Source of the DNA: an uncultured SAR324 cluster bacterium
Lineage (GTDB): Bacteria; SAR324; NAC60-12
DNA length: 64,000 nucleotides
Assembly (NCBI GenBank): GCA_905182865.1
Contig: CAJJCY010000001.1
Coordinates: 62,001 to 126,000, forward strand
Reading direction: 5' to 3'
Shown here: one piece after another, positions 17,520-27,059 of the stretch
Position numbering within the stretch: position 1 is the first letter of the stretch
Layout: each line of letters begins with the position of its first letter
Translations under genes and position numbers: made by a program
The notes under the pieces: model-generated
The model's input: the letters and a program-made list of their open reading frames with translations, nothing else
Database searches by the model: none
Told to the model about the DNA's origin: nothing

Positions 17520-17618
17520 TGAACGATTTTTTTGTTTCTAAACCTAGACTTGCAATTCGTTTATGCTATTCTGTTATTTCGGCAATTTAAAGTTTTTTCC
17601 TTGAAAGCCCAAATATAT

Positions 17619-19286
17619 TTATTTTAGCCGGCCAAAAAAGCCAATACTCCGCTCCACCAGAAGAAATGTAGATACTGTTAGGATAAGCAAAATGACTGCT
17701 ACTGCAGATGCATAAGAAAAGCGATATCCTGAAATCGCTCCATAAATTTCAAGTGGAAGCGTACGTACGGTTTCATCGGCAATCATCATGGTGGAATTTA
17801 GTTCACCCAGAGACAGTGAGAAACTGAAGAAAAAGGCGATCAGAAAAGTTTTGCTCAGCCAGGGCCACAAAATTCTGACACCATATTCAAGAGGTTGCTT
17901 ACCCAGCATTTTTGATTCTGTGTGCCACTGCAGTGGAATGCTTTCCAGAGTTGGAAGGACAATTCGTATCCAGTATGGACAGGTCAGCAGGGCGTGCATT
18001 GCCATCACCACAAAAATTAGCGGAACAGTCCCAGCCAGATGTCCCTGATAAAAATGGAACCATGCCACACCAAAAACGACTGTTGACAGCGCAATCGGGA
18101 AGAGAGTCAGCATTTCCCAAAAACGCCTCTTTACACCTTTTCGGTAGGCAATTATACTTACCAACCCAAGACCAGATATGGAGGAAATAAGTGCGCTTCC
18201 GAGTCCGATTCGCAAAGAGTTCCAAAGAGATGAAAGAAAATAATTATTTTCTCGCCAGGTAAAAAGCTCGCTGTACCAATACCAGGTGTAAATCCATTCA
18301 CCATGTTCAAATTTACGGAATGAGTCCATCAGGATGGCAAACAAAGGTCCCAACGCAAAGATCAATACTAACAAAATCCAGCACAAACCAAACCATGCTT
18401 TCATGGATCGGTTCCTCAGTTTTTCCGGAAGCCAGCTCTTGCTTGCAGATTCCTGGTCAACTCTGCTATCCCTGCCTTTGAGCATAATTGCCATGCCGAT
18501 TAAACTCAATCCTCCCTGTAAAAAAGCTAAACTTGCTGCACCTGAGAAATCAAGTTCAATACGTGCCAGTTGATAAATCAAAACCTCAATTGTCGTGTAA
18601 CGGATACCACCTCCGAGTACTAGAATAATTGCAAAACTATTCATACAAAGTAAAAAAATAAGTACAAAGGCAGAGCCGATTGAAGGCATCAGCAAGGGTA
18701 AAGTAATGCCAAAAAAACGCCGCATATTTCCGACACCAAGTGAACTTGCCGCATGATGGTATTTCAATGATATTCGCTCCCATTGATCTCCAATAATTTT
18801 CATAGCCAACGGAAAATTATAAAAAACATGTGCAATCAAAATTCCTGTTAAAGAATAGAGAAAATGTACCTGAGGTTCATCCGTTCCGAGGATGGCCATC
18901 AGTCCGCGATTGATCCAGCCGTTGTTGCCATAAAACAGCACCATTGCCAAAACCACCAAAATCGAAGGCAGAATGAAGGGCAGGTAAGTCAGCAGACGAA
19001 ACCAGCGCTTCCCCGGGAAGTTATAGTTTGTTAGCAGCCAGGCTCCGGGAAGTCCGACAAGAATCGAAAGTAGCGCACTTAAAAAAGCCTGATAGAGGGA
19101 AAAGCCAATGACCCGCAAATTCCATGGATCACTCAAAAACTCCTTAAAAAATTTCCACTGCAAAAAACTTTCTTCCGGATGCAAAGGATTGTTACCAGAA
19201 AGAAAGCTCAAAAGGGGCCAATAAAAACCTGCTCCAAGCAAGAGCAGTGCGGATATTTGCAGAAGCCTAAGAGGGTGTGGTTTCAC
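17619..19286 (-). CDS. thiP: Thiamine ABC transporter permease ThiP
   Basis: 555 residues, 12 predicted membrane helices, a fusion of two BPD-transporter permease domains as in ThiP and FbpB. Each half has an EAA-type loop (first SSLGVGNMRRFFGITLPLLMPS; second SKMLGKQPLEYGVRILWPW) for the ATPase. Directly downstream of the ThiB gene (13-base gap) and under the same TPP riboswitch, which settles thiamine (or TPP or its phosphate) over iron as substrate. The expected ATPase thiQ does not follow: the next gene is an unrelated hypothetical. Confidence 0.88.
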   Translation of the reverse strand: MKPHPLRLLQISALLLLGAGFYWPLLSFLSGNNPLHPEESFLQWKFFKEFLSDPWNLRVIGFSLYQAFLSALLSILVGLPGAWLLTNYNFPGKRWFRLLTYLPFILPSILVVLAMVLFYGNNGWINRGLMAILGTDEPQVHFLYSLTGILIAHVFYNFPLAMKIIGDQWERISLKYHHAASSLGVGNMRRFFGITLPLLMPSIGSAFVLIFLLCMNSFAIILVLGGGIRYTTIEVLIYQLARIELDFSGAASLAFLQGGLSLIGMAIMLKGRDSRVDQESASKSWLPEKLRNRSMKAWFGLCWILLVLIFALGPLFAILMDSFRKFEHGEWIYTWYWYSELFTWRENNYFLSSLWNSLRIGLGSALISSISGLGLVSIIAYRKGVKRRFWEMLTLFPIALSTVVFGVAWFHFYQGHLAGTVPLIFVVMAMHALLTCPYWIRIVLPTLESIPLQWHTESKMLGKQPLEYGVRILWPWLSKTFLIAFFFSFSLSLGELNSTMMIADETVRTLPLEIYGAISGYRFSYASAVAVILLILTVSTFLLVERSIGFFGRLK

Positions 19287-19299
19287 TATTGGATATGGG

Positions 19300-20312
19300 T
19301 TACTGCGACATTGTCCGGGACCATTCTTTCAACCATTTTGAGTTTTGCTGGTTGACTCGTGCTGGATTCAATTCCGGAACTCTTTTTGGATGAGGTGCAA
19401 TACGGAAAGAATCTGGAAGCGGCTGGTGCTGGATCACCGGGAACATCCAGTTTGTCAAAGGGATCGCGTTTTGAAATTTTTCGGAAAGCATGAAATCAAT
19501 AAACTCACGTGCCAGTTTGATCCGTTTTGTCCCTTTGAGAATTCCCGCAAATTCTATTTGTCGGTAATGTCCATCCTGAAAAACAGCAGCCCTGTAACGT
19601 TCAGTTTTTTCATACTCCAAGTGATATGCGGGACTGGTTACGTAGCTCAACACAATCGGTACCTCGCCCTTGGTGAACATACCATAAGCCGCAGACCAGC
19701 CATTGGTTACTGAGAGTAAATTTGGTTCTAACTTCTTCCAGTAATCAAGGTAATTTTCTTCACCAAATACTGCTATCGTCCAGTGCAGCATCGACAAACC
19801 CGGAGAAGAAGTTTTCGGATTTTCAATAGATTCTTTTTATTTAGCTTTAAATCAAGTAGATCCTGCAGACTGTTTGGAGGATTTTTTATCTTTTGACTAT
19901 TGTAAACAAAGGCAATGAAACCATAATCAAACGGGGTCACACGGTGTTTTTTGTCAACACGTAAATCTGCTGGAACTTGCTCCAAAAGTGGCGAACGGTA
20001 AGGTTCCCACAAATCATAGCTAAATGATTTTTCGAGTTCGCTGTTATTCAAGCCCAGCAGAATATCGGCTTTCGGATTTTCTTTTTCCAGAATCACACGA
20101 TTGAGCACAGTTCCGGAGTCACCCGGAGAAACAACTTTTAGTTTGCAGGCACATTGTTTCTCAAAACGTTTAAAAACGACAGGACCCGGTCCCCATTCGC
20201 TGTTGAAAGAGTCGTAAGTGTAAATGGTTAATTCCGCTCCCCATGTTGGATTAATGAAAATTCCTACAACAATGAGCAACATGGGTAAAACGGACAATTT
20301 TATAGATTTCAT
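19300..20312 (-). CDS. thiB: Thiamine-binding periplasmic protein ThiB, one frameshift
   Basis: Start ATG 20310-20312 (MKSIKLSVLPMLLIVVGIF, then NPTWGAELTIYTYDSF) is preceded by GGAG. The signal peptide ends at WGA-EL. ThiB marks: LTIYTYDSFNSEWGPGPVVF, LLGLNNSELEKS, DYGFIAFVYNS. The frame breaks near 19830 in a run of A residues (KLNKKN...), and resumes as LSMLHWTIAVFGEENYLDYW, NGWSAAYGMFTKGEVPIVL, TNWMFPV. One missing base joins the halves into about 337 residues. It delivers thiamine to ThiP. Confidence 0.88.
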
Positions 20313-20447
20313 AAGAATCTCCAGAACAATAAATTTTGAAAGGAAAGGCTCCGGACATTCCGAAAACTCTCTTAATAAAATTTTCGCAGGGATGACAAAG
20401 AAGGGGGTATTTGGAAAGACCGTTGCAGAAACCGCCAAACAGAAGTG

Positions 20448-20534
20448 TCGTTTTCCTGCGCCAGCATGATCTGGATCAGGTTCCAAGGGACTTTCTCAGG
20501 TGGTTCCTTTATCTGAAACCCCCACCCCTAACGA
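20448..20534 (-). promoter_or_regulatory. TPP riboswitch (THI element) controlling thiBP
   Basis: On the minus strand the sequence contains CTGAGA, then CCTTGGAACCTGATC, CAGATCATGCTGGCGCAGG, which are the conserved core segments of the TPP aptamer. Closing stem P1 pairs TCGTT (20534-20530) with AACGA (20452-20448). It lies about 135 bases before the thiB ATG, the usual place. TPP binding would repress the transporter genes; I cannot tell transcriptional from translational control. Confidence 0.93.
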
Positions 20535-20785
20535 AGATAGTTTTAGGCTAATAAAATTCGTAAAAAATGTCAAGTAAAATTTATCAATTTAGTTGTTTTA
20601 AAACTACTGAATATGCTTACTGGGAATGAAAGTTTGATGTGAAACTGACAAAGCTATTTCTGCTTATTTTGAAGTTAAAGAAACCAGAACTGACTAACAC
20701 AAAAAGAAAGGTGCGATTCTTGAAGAGTTTAGCAAGACAATCATTGTTCTAACACAACACCAAATTCCATTGGAAGGATAAGGAC

Positions 20786-21976
20786 TTGCGAAATTTAACT
20801 ATTTTAAAACGTTATTACATTATTCAAGGAGCATTACTTATTTTCGCTCTTGTAACTACAAACCAGGCATTTTCTGCAGAGAGCGTAAACCGTTACCGTA
20901 CCCACTACAAGGCTGCTTTATTGGCTGATGCCGAATCTGGACGTATTTTACTGCAAGACCGGATGCATCAAAAAATTTATCCTGCGTCACTGGTAAAAAT
21001 GATGGTTGCACTGATCGCGCTTGAGGAAATTGAGTCAGGACGAATCAGTTTAAAGGACAAGGTAAAAATTTCTCGCTGGACCAGCAAAATTGGCGGACAC
21101 CAAGTTTATTTAAAGCAAGGTGAAGTTTTTAAGTTCAGAGAGTTGATGAAAGCCACAGTCATTTCATCGGCAAATGATGCAGCTGTAGCTGTGGCTGAGC
21201 ATGTTTCCGGGCAAGTAAAGTTTTTCCTCAAAAAAATGAACGAACGTGCCGATGAACTTGGCATGAAGAAAACACGTTTCTATTCAGTACACGGTCTACC
21301 ACCAGGGCGCGGTCAAAAAATTGATGTGAGCAGCGCATATGATTTGTATTTGCTGGCATTGGAACTCTTAAAGCATCCAATGTACCTTAGTTGGTCCTCA
21401 ATCCGTCTGGATACTTTCAGAAACGGAACGTTCCAATTGTTGAACACTAATCATCGGATGATCCGCAATTATCGCGGCATGGATGGAATGAAAACAGGAT
21501 ATCATCGGCGAGCCGGTTTTAATCTGGTTTCCACTGCAAAGCGGAAAGGACAACGCTATATTACAGTTGTTTTAGGAGCAAAAAATTCAAGATTGAGGAG
21601 CAAGGCTACCAAAAACCTACTTGATTATGGTTTCGAAAATTATTTAAAATATGAGTTGAACAAGAAAGGTGATACTGTTCCATTTTCAGTAAGTGTAGAA
21701 AATGGAGAAGCGGAAGGTGTTTCTTTACAGGCAACTGATGCGGTCACCATTTTACTGAGTCAGGAAGAACACAAACGACTGGAAATCTGGCCTCAGATCC
21801 CCAAACAGATCACGGCACCTGTTAAAGTTGAACAACAACTAGGCAGCCTCGAATATCGGCTGGATGGCAAATTATTGGGACAAGTTAAACTGCAAACCGA
21901 AAATGCTGTTCCAGTTCATAGTTTCTTATCCGGGGGGTTTACCAGCATACTCACAAATTTGAGCGACACAAATTGA
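20786..21976 (+). CDS. dacA: D-alanyl-D-alanine carboxypeptidase (PBP5/6 family)
   Basis: 396 residues starting with TTG at 20786, supported by AAGGATAAGGA just upstream and by the signal peptide that follows (cleavage near FSA-ES). Active-site motifs of S11/PBP5 peptidases: SLVK (68-71), SAN (128-130), KTG (236-238). A C-terminal beta domain (about 270-370) follows. It trims the terminal D-Ala of peptidoglycan pentapeptides in the periplasm. The last 30 residues include a weak amphipathic segment that could act as membrane anchor. The 3' end overlaps pyrF on the other strand by 26 bases. Confidence 0.92.
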   Translation: MRNLTILKRYYIIQGALLIFALVTTNQAFSAESVNRYRTHYKAALLADAESGRILLQDRMHQKIYPASLVKMMVALIALEEIESGRISLKDKVKISRWTSKIGGHQVYLKQGEVFKFRELMKATVISSANDAAVAVAEHVSGQVKFFLKKMNERADELGMKKTRFYSVHGLPPGRGQKIDVSSAYDLYLLALELLKHPMYLSWSSIRLDTFRNGTFQLLNTNHRMIRNYRGMDGMKTGYHRRAGFNLVSTAKRKGQRYITVVLGAKNSRLRSKATKNLLDYGFENYLKYELNKKGDTVPFSVSVENGEAEGVSLQATDAVTILLSQEEHKRLEIWPQIPKQITAPVKVEQQLGSLEYRLDGKLLGQVKLQTENAVPVHSFLSGGFTSILTNLSDTN

Positions 21977-22751
21977 TTTGATCCTGCAGTTTCCGGGCTG
22001 TAGTCCCTGCCTGCTGTGCAAAATCCTCTTTTGAGGAAGCATACAGTATGCTGCGAGAGGTACTGATCAAATATGGAATTATCGAACCATCATCAGCGTA
22101 AAAAAGCGTATTTCTTAAATCCCCTCCCTGTGTTCCAATTCCGGGAATTAGGTATGGCATCCGTCCGGAAATCTCTCGTATTGCAGCTATGTTCTCCGGT
22201 CGGGTGGCTCCCACAACTAAGCCTGCATTTCCAGAAATATTCCATTCTCGTACTTTTTTTGCAACCTTTAAATGTAAATTCGGAAGCTGAAAGTCGTTGG
22301 CTCCAGAATTAGATGTTAAGCACAGAACGAAAACACCGCGATCCGGATAATCTAAAAACGGTTCCAATGCATCATGTCCCAGATACGGTGTTACTGTTAC
22401 CGCATCACAACCAAAAGTTTCAAATACTGCTTTTGCGTACATCCGTGAAGAGTGCCCTACATCTCCCCTTTTTGCGTCACCTATAACTGGAATTTCAGGA
22501 GGAATTTTCTGAATTAATTCCTGCAATACTTCCATTCCGGAAGGCCCTAAAGCTTCAAAATAGGCAAAATTAGGTTTAAAAACTGCAACATGATCTTTCG
22601 TTTCATTTACAATTTGCAACAAAAATTCTAGTAAACCTTCCTGAGAATTAGGCAGATGCTCTGGGATTTTCCCCCAGACTGGATCAAGACCAACACAAAG
22701 ATAGGTATGTTTGGCACTAACTCGTTTTTCCAGTTTTTTAAAAAAAGTCAT
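21951..22751 (-). CDS. pyrF: Orotidine 5'-phosphate decarboxylase, type 2
   Basis: Final step of UMP synthesis. 266 residues. CVGLDPVWGKIP at the N-terminus, catalytic DAKRGDVGHSS (D-x-K-x-x-D), VTVTPYLGHDALEPF, and NAGLVVGATRPE, PYLIPGIGTQGGD phosphate-binding loops. The length and DAKRGDVG/LVVGATxPE pattern are those of the PyrF type-2 subfamily (mycobacteria, deltaproteobacteria and others), not the 240-aa E. coli type. Confidence 0.93.
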   Translation of the reverse strand: MTFFKKLEKRVSAKHTYLCVGLDPVWGKIPEHLPNSQEGLLEFLLQIVNETKDHVAVFKPNFAYFEALGPSGMEVLQELIQKIPPEIPVIGDAKRGDVGHSSRMYAKAVFETFGCDAVTVTPYLGHDALEPFLDYPDRGVFVLCLTSNSGANDFQLPNLHLKVAKKVREWNISGNAGLVVGATRPENIAAIREISGRMPYLIPGIGTQGGDLRNTLFYADDGSIIPYLISTSRSILYASSKEDFAQQAGTTARKLQDQINLCRSNL

Positions 22752-22838
22752 GATTTAGTAAACAAAAGCATAAATTTCATTAAGATGTTCTAAGTTTGTT
22801 TTGGAGACCATAGTACTGACAACAGCAAATTTGAACTA

Positions 22839-23444
22839 CTAAAACAATGACATTTGCTGTGGCTCCTGTTTTTTGGGTTGGCTGTTCCAGTCAACACTTA
22901 CCGTTTTAATACCGCTTCGTGAATCATAATGAAGTTTCCCGTTTTCAAGGGCATAAAGATGCACATCACGAGTTACTTCGACATCTACTTTACAATACGC
23001 AATGATTTTATCCAGTTTGCCCTCTTTGTACCACTTCAGGGCCTGCAGGCCATCTGCAGATTTCCCGGTTCCAAGTGTTGGGCGTGCAATGGATTCAAGT
23101 TTGAGGCGGTGACCGAGAAGTTTTTTTAATTCAAGCAGCATGTCAAAATTTTTCAGTCCGGCCAACTCTGAGTGAAGACGGGAACGTTCATGGGAGTCTG
23201 CATAACGTACTCCGGCCACTACTCGATAGTCAAAACCAACATGGTTGAATCCTACAATTTGATCTGCACGATAAAAATGATCGACCATTTCCTTAATTTG
23301 GTGTTCAATATAGACATGGAATTTTTCATCGAGTGTGTCCCAAATCACACCTATAGACATTCCCATGTCTTCGATGTTACCCCAGCCGCCAACTTCTTCG
23401 GCAGAATACTTGGTTTCCAAGTCAAAATAAAGGATTCTATTCAT
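22839..23444 (-). CDS. RNase H-like 3'-5' exonuclease domain protein with terminal clamp-binding motif
   Basis: 201 residues. Exo I motif YFDLETKYS (DxE, about 7-9), Exo II GFNHVGFDYRV (about 65-75), Exo III YCKVDVEVTRDVHLY (YxxxD-type, about 150-165), the DnaQ/RNase H-like two-metal arrangement. The chain ends in QEPQQMSLF, which fits the bacterial beta-clamp-binding consensus (Q-x-x-S/L-L-F). It resembles the YprB/RNase_H_2 exonuclease group. Probably a DNA processing or repair nuclease tethered to the sliding clamp. Divergent from the DnaJ-domain gene. Confidence 0.78.
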   Translation of the reverse strand: MNRILYFDLETKYSAEEVGGWGNIEDMGMSIGVIWDTLDEKFHVYIEHQIKEMVDHFYRADQIVGFNHVGFDYRVVAGVRYADSHERSRLHSELAGLKNFDMLLELKKLLGHRLKLESIARPTLGTGKSADGLQALKWYKEGKLDKIIAYCKVDVEVTRDVHLYALENGKLHYDSRSGIKTVSVDWNSQPKKQEPQQMSLF

Positions 23445-23474
23445 AGCTCAAAATCATTAGTTGTTTGTTGAAAA

Positions 23475-24191
23475 TTGGAAAATTACTACACCTTGTTTGA
23501 AGTGCCTCCGGACGCAGATATTTCTCTGATTCGCAGGGCATTCCGTAGAAAAGCTAAATCATGTCATCCGGACTTATTTCAGCAAGTGTCCGAAGAAGAA
23601 CGGAAACGTCAACAAAAGATCTTCGTACGTCTTTCTCAAGCCTATGAAGTTCTTGCAGATCCGGAAAAACGTAATATTCTGGACCGACAACTTGGAAAGT
23701 CTGGTGCAAAAGCTTCACAACCACATGACCAGAAAATTAGAACAAGCTCAAGTTCTTCTTCAAGTAGAAGAGGTTACAAACAAAAACCAGAGTTTCGCGG
23801 CAATTCTCATGAATCTGCTACTTTGGAACCGGATGACACTTTAGAAGATTTACTGCGGGACGCTGGAGAAATGCTGGGACAATTCGGATTAAGTTTTAGG
23901 GATCCACTGGAAATATTTGTGGACTGGGCACGGCAGATTTTTCAGGAAGTGACTGAGTCCTTTGAAGATCACGCAGATTATAGAACAAGTACAGAAAGTT
24001 CAACCCATAAAACACATACAAAATCGTATACAGATAAAGATCCGTTAGACAACATTGAAGCAGAATTGAAGCGTTTGAAAAAACAACAAATTAAGGCAAC
24101 TTCAAAATCTGCATTTTATGTTCGTTCAAATATTAAAGACACTGATATTGAACAAGAGTTGCGAAGTATCAAAAAAAAATATAAACTTTGA
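23475..24191 (+). CDS. J-domain (DnaJ-like) protein
   Basis: 238 residues. N-terminal J domain (about 3-75): YYTLFEVPPDADISLIRRAF, HPD at 31-33, FVRLSQAYEVLADPEKR. It lacks the G/F region, zinc-finger and C-terminal substrate domains of true DnaJ; the rest is Ser-rich and then acidic helical, ending in a Lys-rich coiled segment. It would activate an Hsp70 (DnaK or HscA) for a specialised client. Followed 24 bases later by a glycosyltransferase on the same strand. Confidence 0.88.
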   Translation: MENYYTLFEVPPDADISLIRRAFRRKAKSCHPDLFQQVSEEERKRQQKIFVRLSQAYEVLADPEKRNILDRQLGKSGAKASQPHDQKIRTSSSSSSSRRGYKQKPEFRGNSHESATLEPDDTLEDLLRDAGEMLGQFGLSFRDPLEIFVDWARQIFQEVTESFEDHADYRTSTESSTHKTHTKSYTDKDPLDNIEAELKRLKKQQIKATSKSAFYVRSNIKDTDIEQELRSIKKKYKL

Positions 24192-24215
24192 GCAACTACT
24201 TATTTTCTGAAATTT

Positions 24216-25148
24216 ATGGATATTAACAATAAAGCAAAGATTGTCATTCTGATTCCTTGCCTTAATGAAGAAATAACTATTGGCAAAGTGATCCATGATT
24301 TTCAGGATGCAATTCCTGAAGCAAAAATCATTGTTTTTGATAACAACAGTACAGACCGGACGGCAGCAATCGCAAGAGAGTGTGGAGCAGAAGTGATCCC
24401 GGAATCGCGTCCCGGCAAAGGGCATGTGATTGCAAGTATGTTCATGAAAGTGGATGCGGATTATTATGTGATAGTTGACGGTGATGACACATATTCTGCA
24501 GAGCATGTCCGGAAACTGCTGGAACCGGTGATGCAAGAACAAGCAGATATGGCAGTTGCTGTGCGTTTAGCAGAATACACCGCAACGTCTTTCCGACCGC
24601 TCCATATTTTTGGCAACAATTTGGTACGTAGACTGGTCAATTGGATTTTTAAAAGCAACCTCTCCGACATTATGTCCGGCTATCGTGCATATAGTCGGGA
24701 ACTGGTTCAATCAATTCCGATTCTTTCATCCGGATTTGAAGTGGAAACAGAAATGACAATTCGGATACTGGATTATGGATTCCGGATTAAAGAAGTTCCA
24801 TTACCATACAGGGAGCGTCCGGAAGGATCTGTTTCAAAATTGCGAACTTTCCATGACGGTTTTAGGGTGCTTGCAGAAATTGCCAGAATTGCAAAAGCTT
24901 ACAAACCTTTTACTTTTTTTGGGGGTATTGGAATGGCTTTTATATTGGCTGGAGGAATCTCAGGAATCTGGGTTATTCAGGACTATCTGGAAGATGAATA
25001 TGTAAACAAGGTCCCAACTGCAATTTTGGCAACTGGATTTATGTTGTTAGGGTTTGGCAGTATGGGGATTGGAATTTTGCTGAACACTATAAGTTACCGT
25101 TTTCGAGAAAATATGCGTCAGTTGCACAAAATAATTCGCAGCAGGTGA
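24216..25148 (+). CDS. Family 2 glycosyltransferase with two C-terminal membrane helices
   Basis: 310 residues. GT-A fold: IVILIPCLNEEITIGKVI, IIVFDNNSTDRT, and the metal-binding DGDDTYS. SGYRAYSRELV and the conserved FEVETEM follow. Two membrane helices occupy about 235-295. The architecture matches DPM1/GtrB-like dolichyl- or undecaprenyl-phosphate sugar transferases, which make lipid-linked mannose or glucose at the inner membrane. Donor sugar cannot be told from sequence. Confidence 0.88.
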   Translation: MDINNKAKIVILIPCLNEEITIGKVIHDFQDAIPEAKIIVFDNNSTDRTAAIARECGAEVIPESRPGKGHVIASMFMKVDADYYVIVDGDDTYSAEHVRKLLEPVMQEQADMAVAVRLAEYTATSFRPLHIFGNNLVRRLVNWIFKSNLSDIMSGYRAYSRELVQSIPILSSGFEVETEMTIRILDYGFRIKEVPLPYRERPEGSVSKLRTFHDGFRVLAEIARIAKAYKPFTFFGGIGMAFILAGGISGIWVIQDYLEDEYVNKVPTAILATGFMLLGFGSMGIGILLNTISYRFRENMRQLHKIIRSR

Positions 25149-25236
25149 AGTAATAAGTTTTCAGTTTTCAAGTTTAAATATTGTTTTCTATATCCTGAAA
25201 ACTAAAACGTGTTACCTTGATTTGGCGTAAGTGTTG

Positions 25237-25886
25237 CTAAAACTTCCAGCGGTAGGCAATTTTTAACGATTCTTTATTCTGGGCAAATAACCAACCTGCA
25301 GGAGATTGCGTAAAACTCGTGGGGGAAGCGTCATCCTCTGGACGAGGGGCACCGGGATCCCACACACTACGTGTACCCAGCATAATCCCTATCAATGCTC
25401 CTACAACAGTACTGGAGCCTATAGTACGGAATTGATCACGAGTGTTGGTTTCTTTTCGAATAAACGCGAACCAGGTGCCTATCATCAACCCGGTTCCTGC
25501 ACCATAACCTAAGTTAGAGGGGACAGCTTTTCCTTCACTTGATTGATCGAGAATATCCCGACTCAATGAGGATAATGCTCAACAGTGGTTCAGCTTTTTT
25601 GATATTGATCAGTTGAATCAAACTGAGAGTCGAAAGGATCTTGAGGGTCTTGTGTCTGCTGGGTTCCAAAATCTTGAGACTCTCCGGAACCAAAATCATC
25701 ACTTTGGAAGTCATTGTCGCCGAACTGCCCGAAACCGAATTCATCGCCTCCATCTAACATGAGAGGATCATCGTCAAACTCCTGTGCTGCTAGATCAACT
25801 ACAGGCGATACTACACAAAAAAAGACTGTTAAAACTAAAACAAACCGTCGAATGGCGGTAAAGAAGAACATGAAAAAGAGACTCAT
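25237..25886 (-). CDS. Glycine-zipper secreted protein family member, split by indels
   Basis: Two open stretches on the minus strand look like one gene. The first (25886-25590) has a signal peptide ending LAA-QE and an Asp/Gly/Gln-rich acidic segment. The second (25566-25237) has LGYGAGTGLMIGTWFAF and SSTVVGALIGIMLGT glycine-zipper segments and ends in LKIAYRWKF. The two plus-strand neighbours at 26120 and 26589 have the same order: signal peptide ending A-QE, two glycine-zipper segments, and a terminal aromatic-RF. Joining the two needs two indels between 25535 and 25592 because a third frame intervenes; they could also be two separate small genes. Confidence 0.5.
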
Positions 25887-26119
25887 AATTTTGAAAAAGA
25901 TTAAAATTTGAAATAGACTTAGACTTTTCAGCTAATTTCACAGTAGCCTAAATGCAATTCTCATTCAAACTCAGAATAACCGTCTTTAACTCTTTTTTTA
26001 GTTAGTAGGTTATTATATAAATATTCCTGCATTTGTTGTTAAAAAAACCAACCAAGCACTCGATGGAATGACCTGTAAAGAACAATACTCAAAATATAAA
26101 TCCTGACTGATTTTCAATA

Positions 26120-26557
26120 ATGAAAAAACTCACACTCTGGAAAATAAAATGGATTTTACCTTTCTTTTTTCTGTTGATGATCACTGCTTCTTTGCAGGCA
26201 CAGGAAACAGGACCTTTAATGATGAAGCAGGAGTTGGGTTATACCCTTGGGGGAGGTGTCTTCGGAGCAGGTTTAGGTGTTGTTGTGTGGTTCATGGATC
26301 CCCTGAATCCAAGTGTCACCTTAAAAAGTACGGTTAAAAACGGTTTTATGACCGGAACAGCATTGGGTGCATTATTTGGATTTTATATGCTGCAGAACTC
26401 AATCATAGTACCCTCAGAATCAACCTTGCCGGAAAATTTGGATGAACTTCTGGGAAAAGGAGACCTTTTACGGCCGATTCAAAGTTCAATCATTTCTCAA
26501 AATGGAATCAAATCTGTTCAAATATTCAGGCTCCCTATTTTTGGATTCCGATTTTAG
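26120..26557 (+). CDS. Glycine-zipper secreted protein, family member 2
   Basis: 145 residues: signal peptide (cleavage LQA-QE, about 28), glycine-zipper segment LGYTLGGGVFGAGLGVVVWF, connector, second segment FMTGTALGALFGFYM, a Pro/Asp-rich region, and the C-terminus RLPIFGFRF. A final Phe after alternating aromatic residues resembles the beta-signal recognised by the BAM complex, but the protein is too short to be a barrel by itself. No known family recognised. 32 bases before the next paralogue. Confidence 0.6.
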   Translation: MKKLTLWKIKWILPFFFLLMITASLQAQETGPLMMKQELGYTLGGGVFGAGLGVVVWFMDPLNPSVTLKSTVKNGFMTGTALGALFGFYMLQNSIIVPSESTLPENLDELLGKGDLLRPIQSSIISQNGIKSVQIFRLPIFGFRF

Positions 26558-26588
26558 GATACTGTAAATATTAATTTTTACCAGGTAC

Positions 26589-27038
26589 ATGAGACTAAGG
26601 CTGAAAAAAATATTTGTTATTATTGTTTTACTGGGTTGCATAAATCTTCCTGTGATTTCAGCACAGGAAGAGGGCATTCCACTTGGTGGCACCAAAAAGC
26701 CGGTAATGTACTCCGTTTTTTGGAACACACTTTGGGGCTCAGCATGGGGAGCCGCGATGGGTTTTTCTTATCATTTAGCTTCAGGAATTCAGCTCAGAGA
26801 GTCATTGGTTACTTCTACAACAATTGGTGGAGTAATTGGCTACGGACTAGGTATATATCTGGTTGTAGGTGGCTTAAGTTTTGACAAATCCTATCTTCTT
26901 AAACTACCATCTCCTCAGCAAAGTGGACAACAACCCAATACAACTTTCATTGAATCTGAGATGATGCCGCTATATTCTCGTGCAGTAAAAACTATTCCTT
27001 TAAAGTGGGAGGTTCCAATTTTCGCATTCCGTTTCTGA
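26589..27038 (+). CDS. Glycine-zipper secreted protein, family member 3
   Basis: 149 residues: signal peptide (VISA-QE, about 26), first glycine-rich segment WNTLWGSAWGAAMGFSYHL, second STTIGGVIGYGLGIYLVVGG, variable linker, C-terminus WEVPIFAFRF. Same architecture as its upstream neighbour, low sequence identity outside the motifs. Lies 21 bases before lptC, so these small proteins and lptC form one likely operon, suggesting an envelope role. Confidence 0.6.
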   Translation: MRLRLKKIFVIIVLLGCINLPVISAQEEGIPLGGTKKPVMYSVFWNTLWGSAWGAAMGFSYHLASGIQLRESLVTSTTIGGVIGYGLGIYLVVGGLSFDKSYLLKLPSPQQSGQQPNTTFIESEMMPLYSRAVKTIPLKWEVPIFAFRF

Positions 27039-27059
27039 ATAATATTTCTTCAACTTATC

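Noticed and set aside
17619-20312. Iron(III) ABC transporter (FbpAB)
   Set aside because: The fold is shared, but the upstream TPP riboswitch and ThiB-type sequence favour thiamine.
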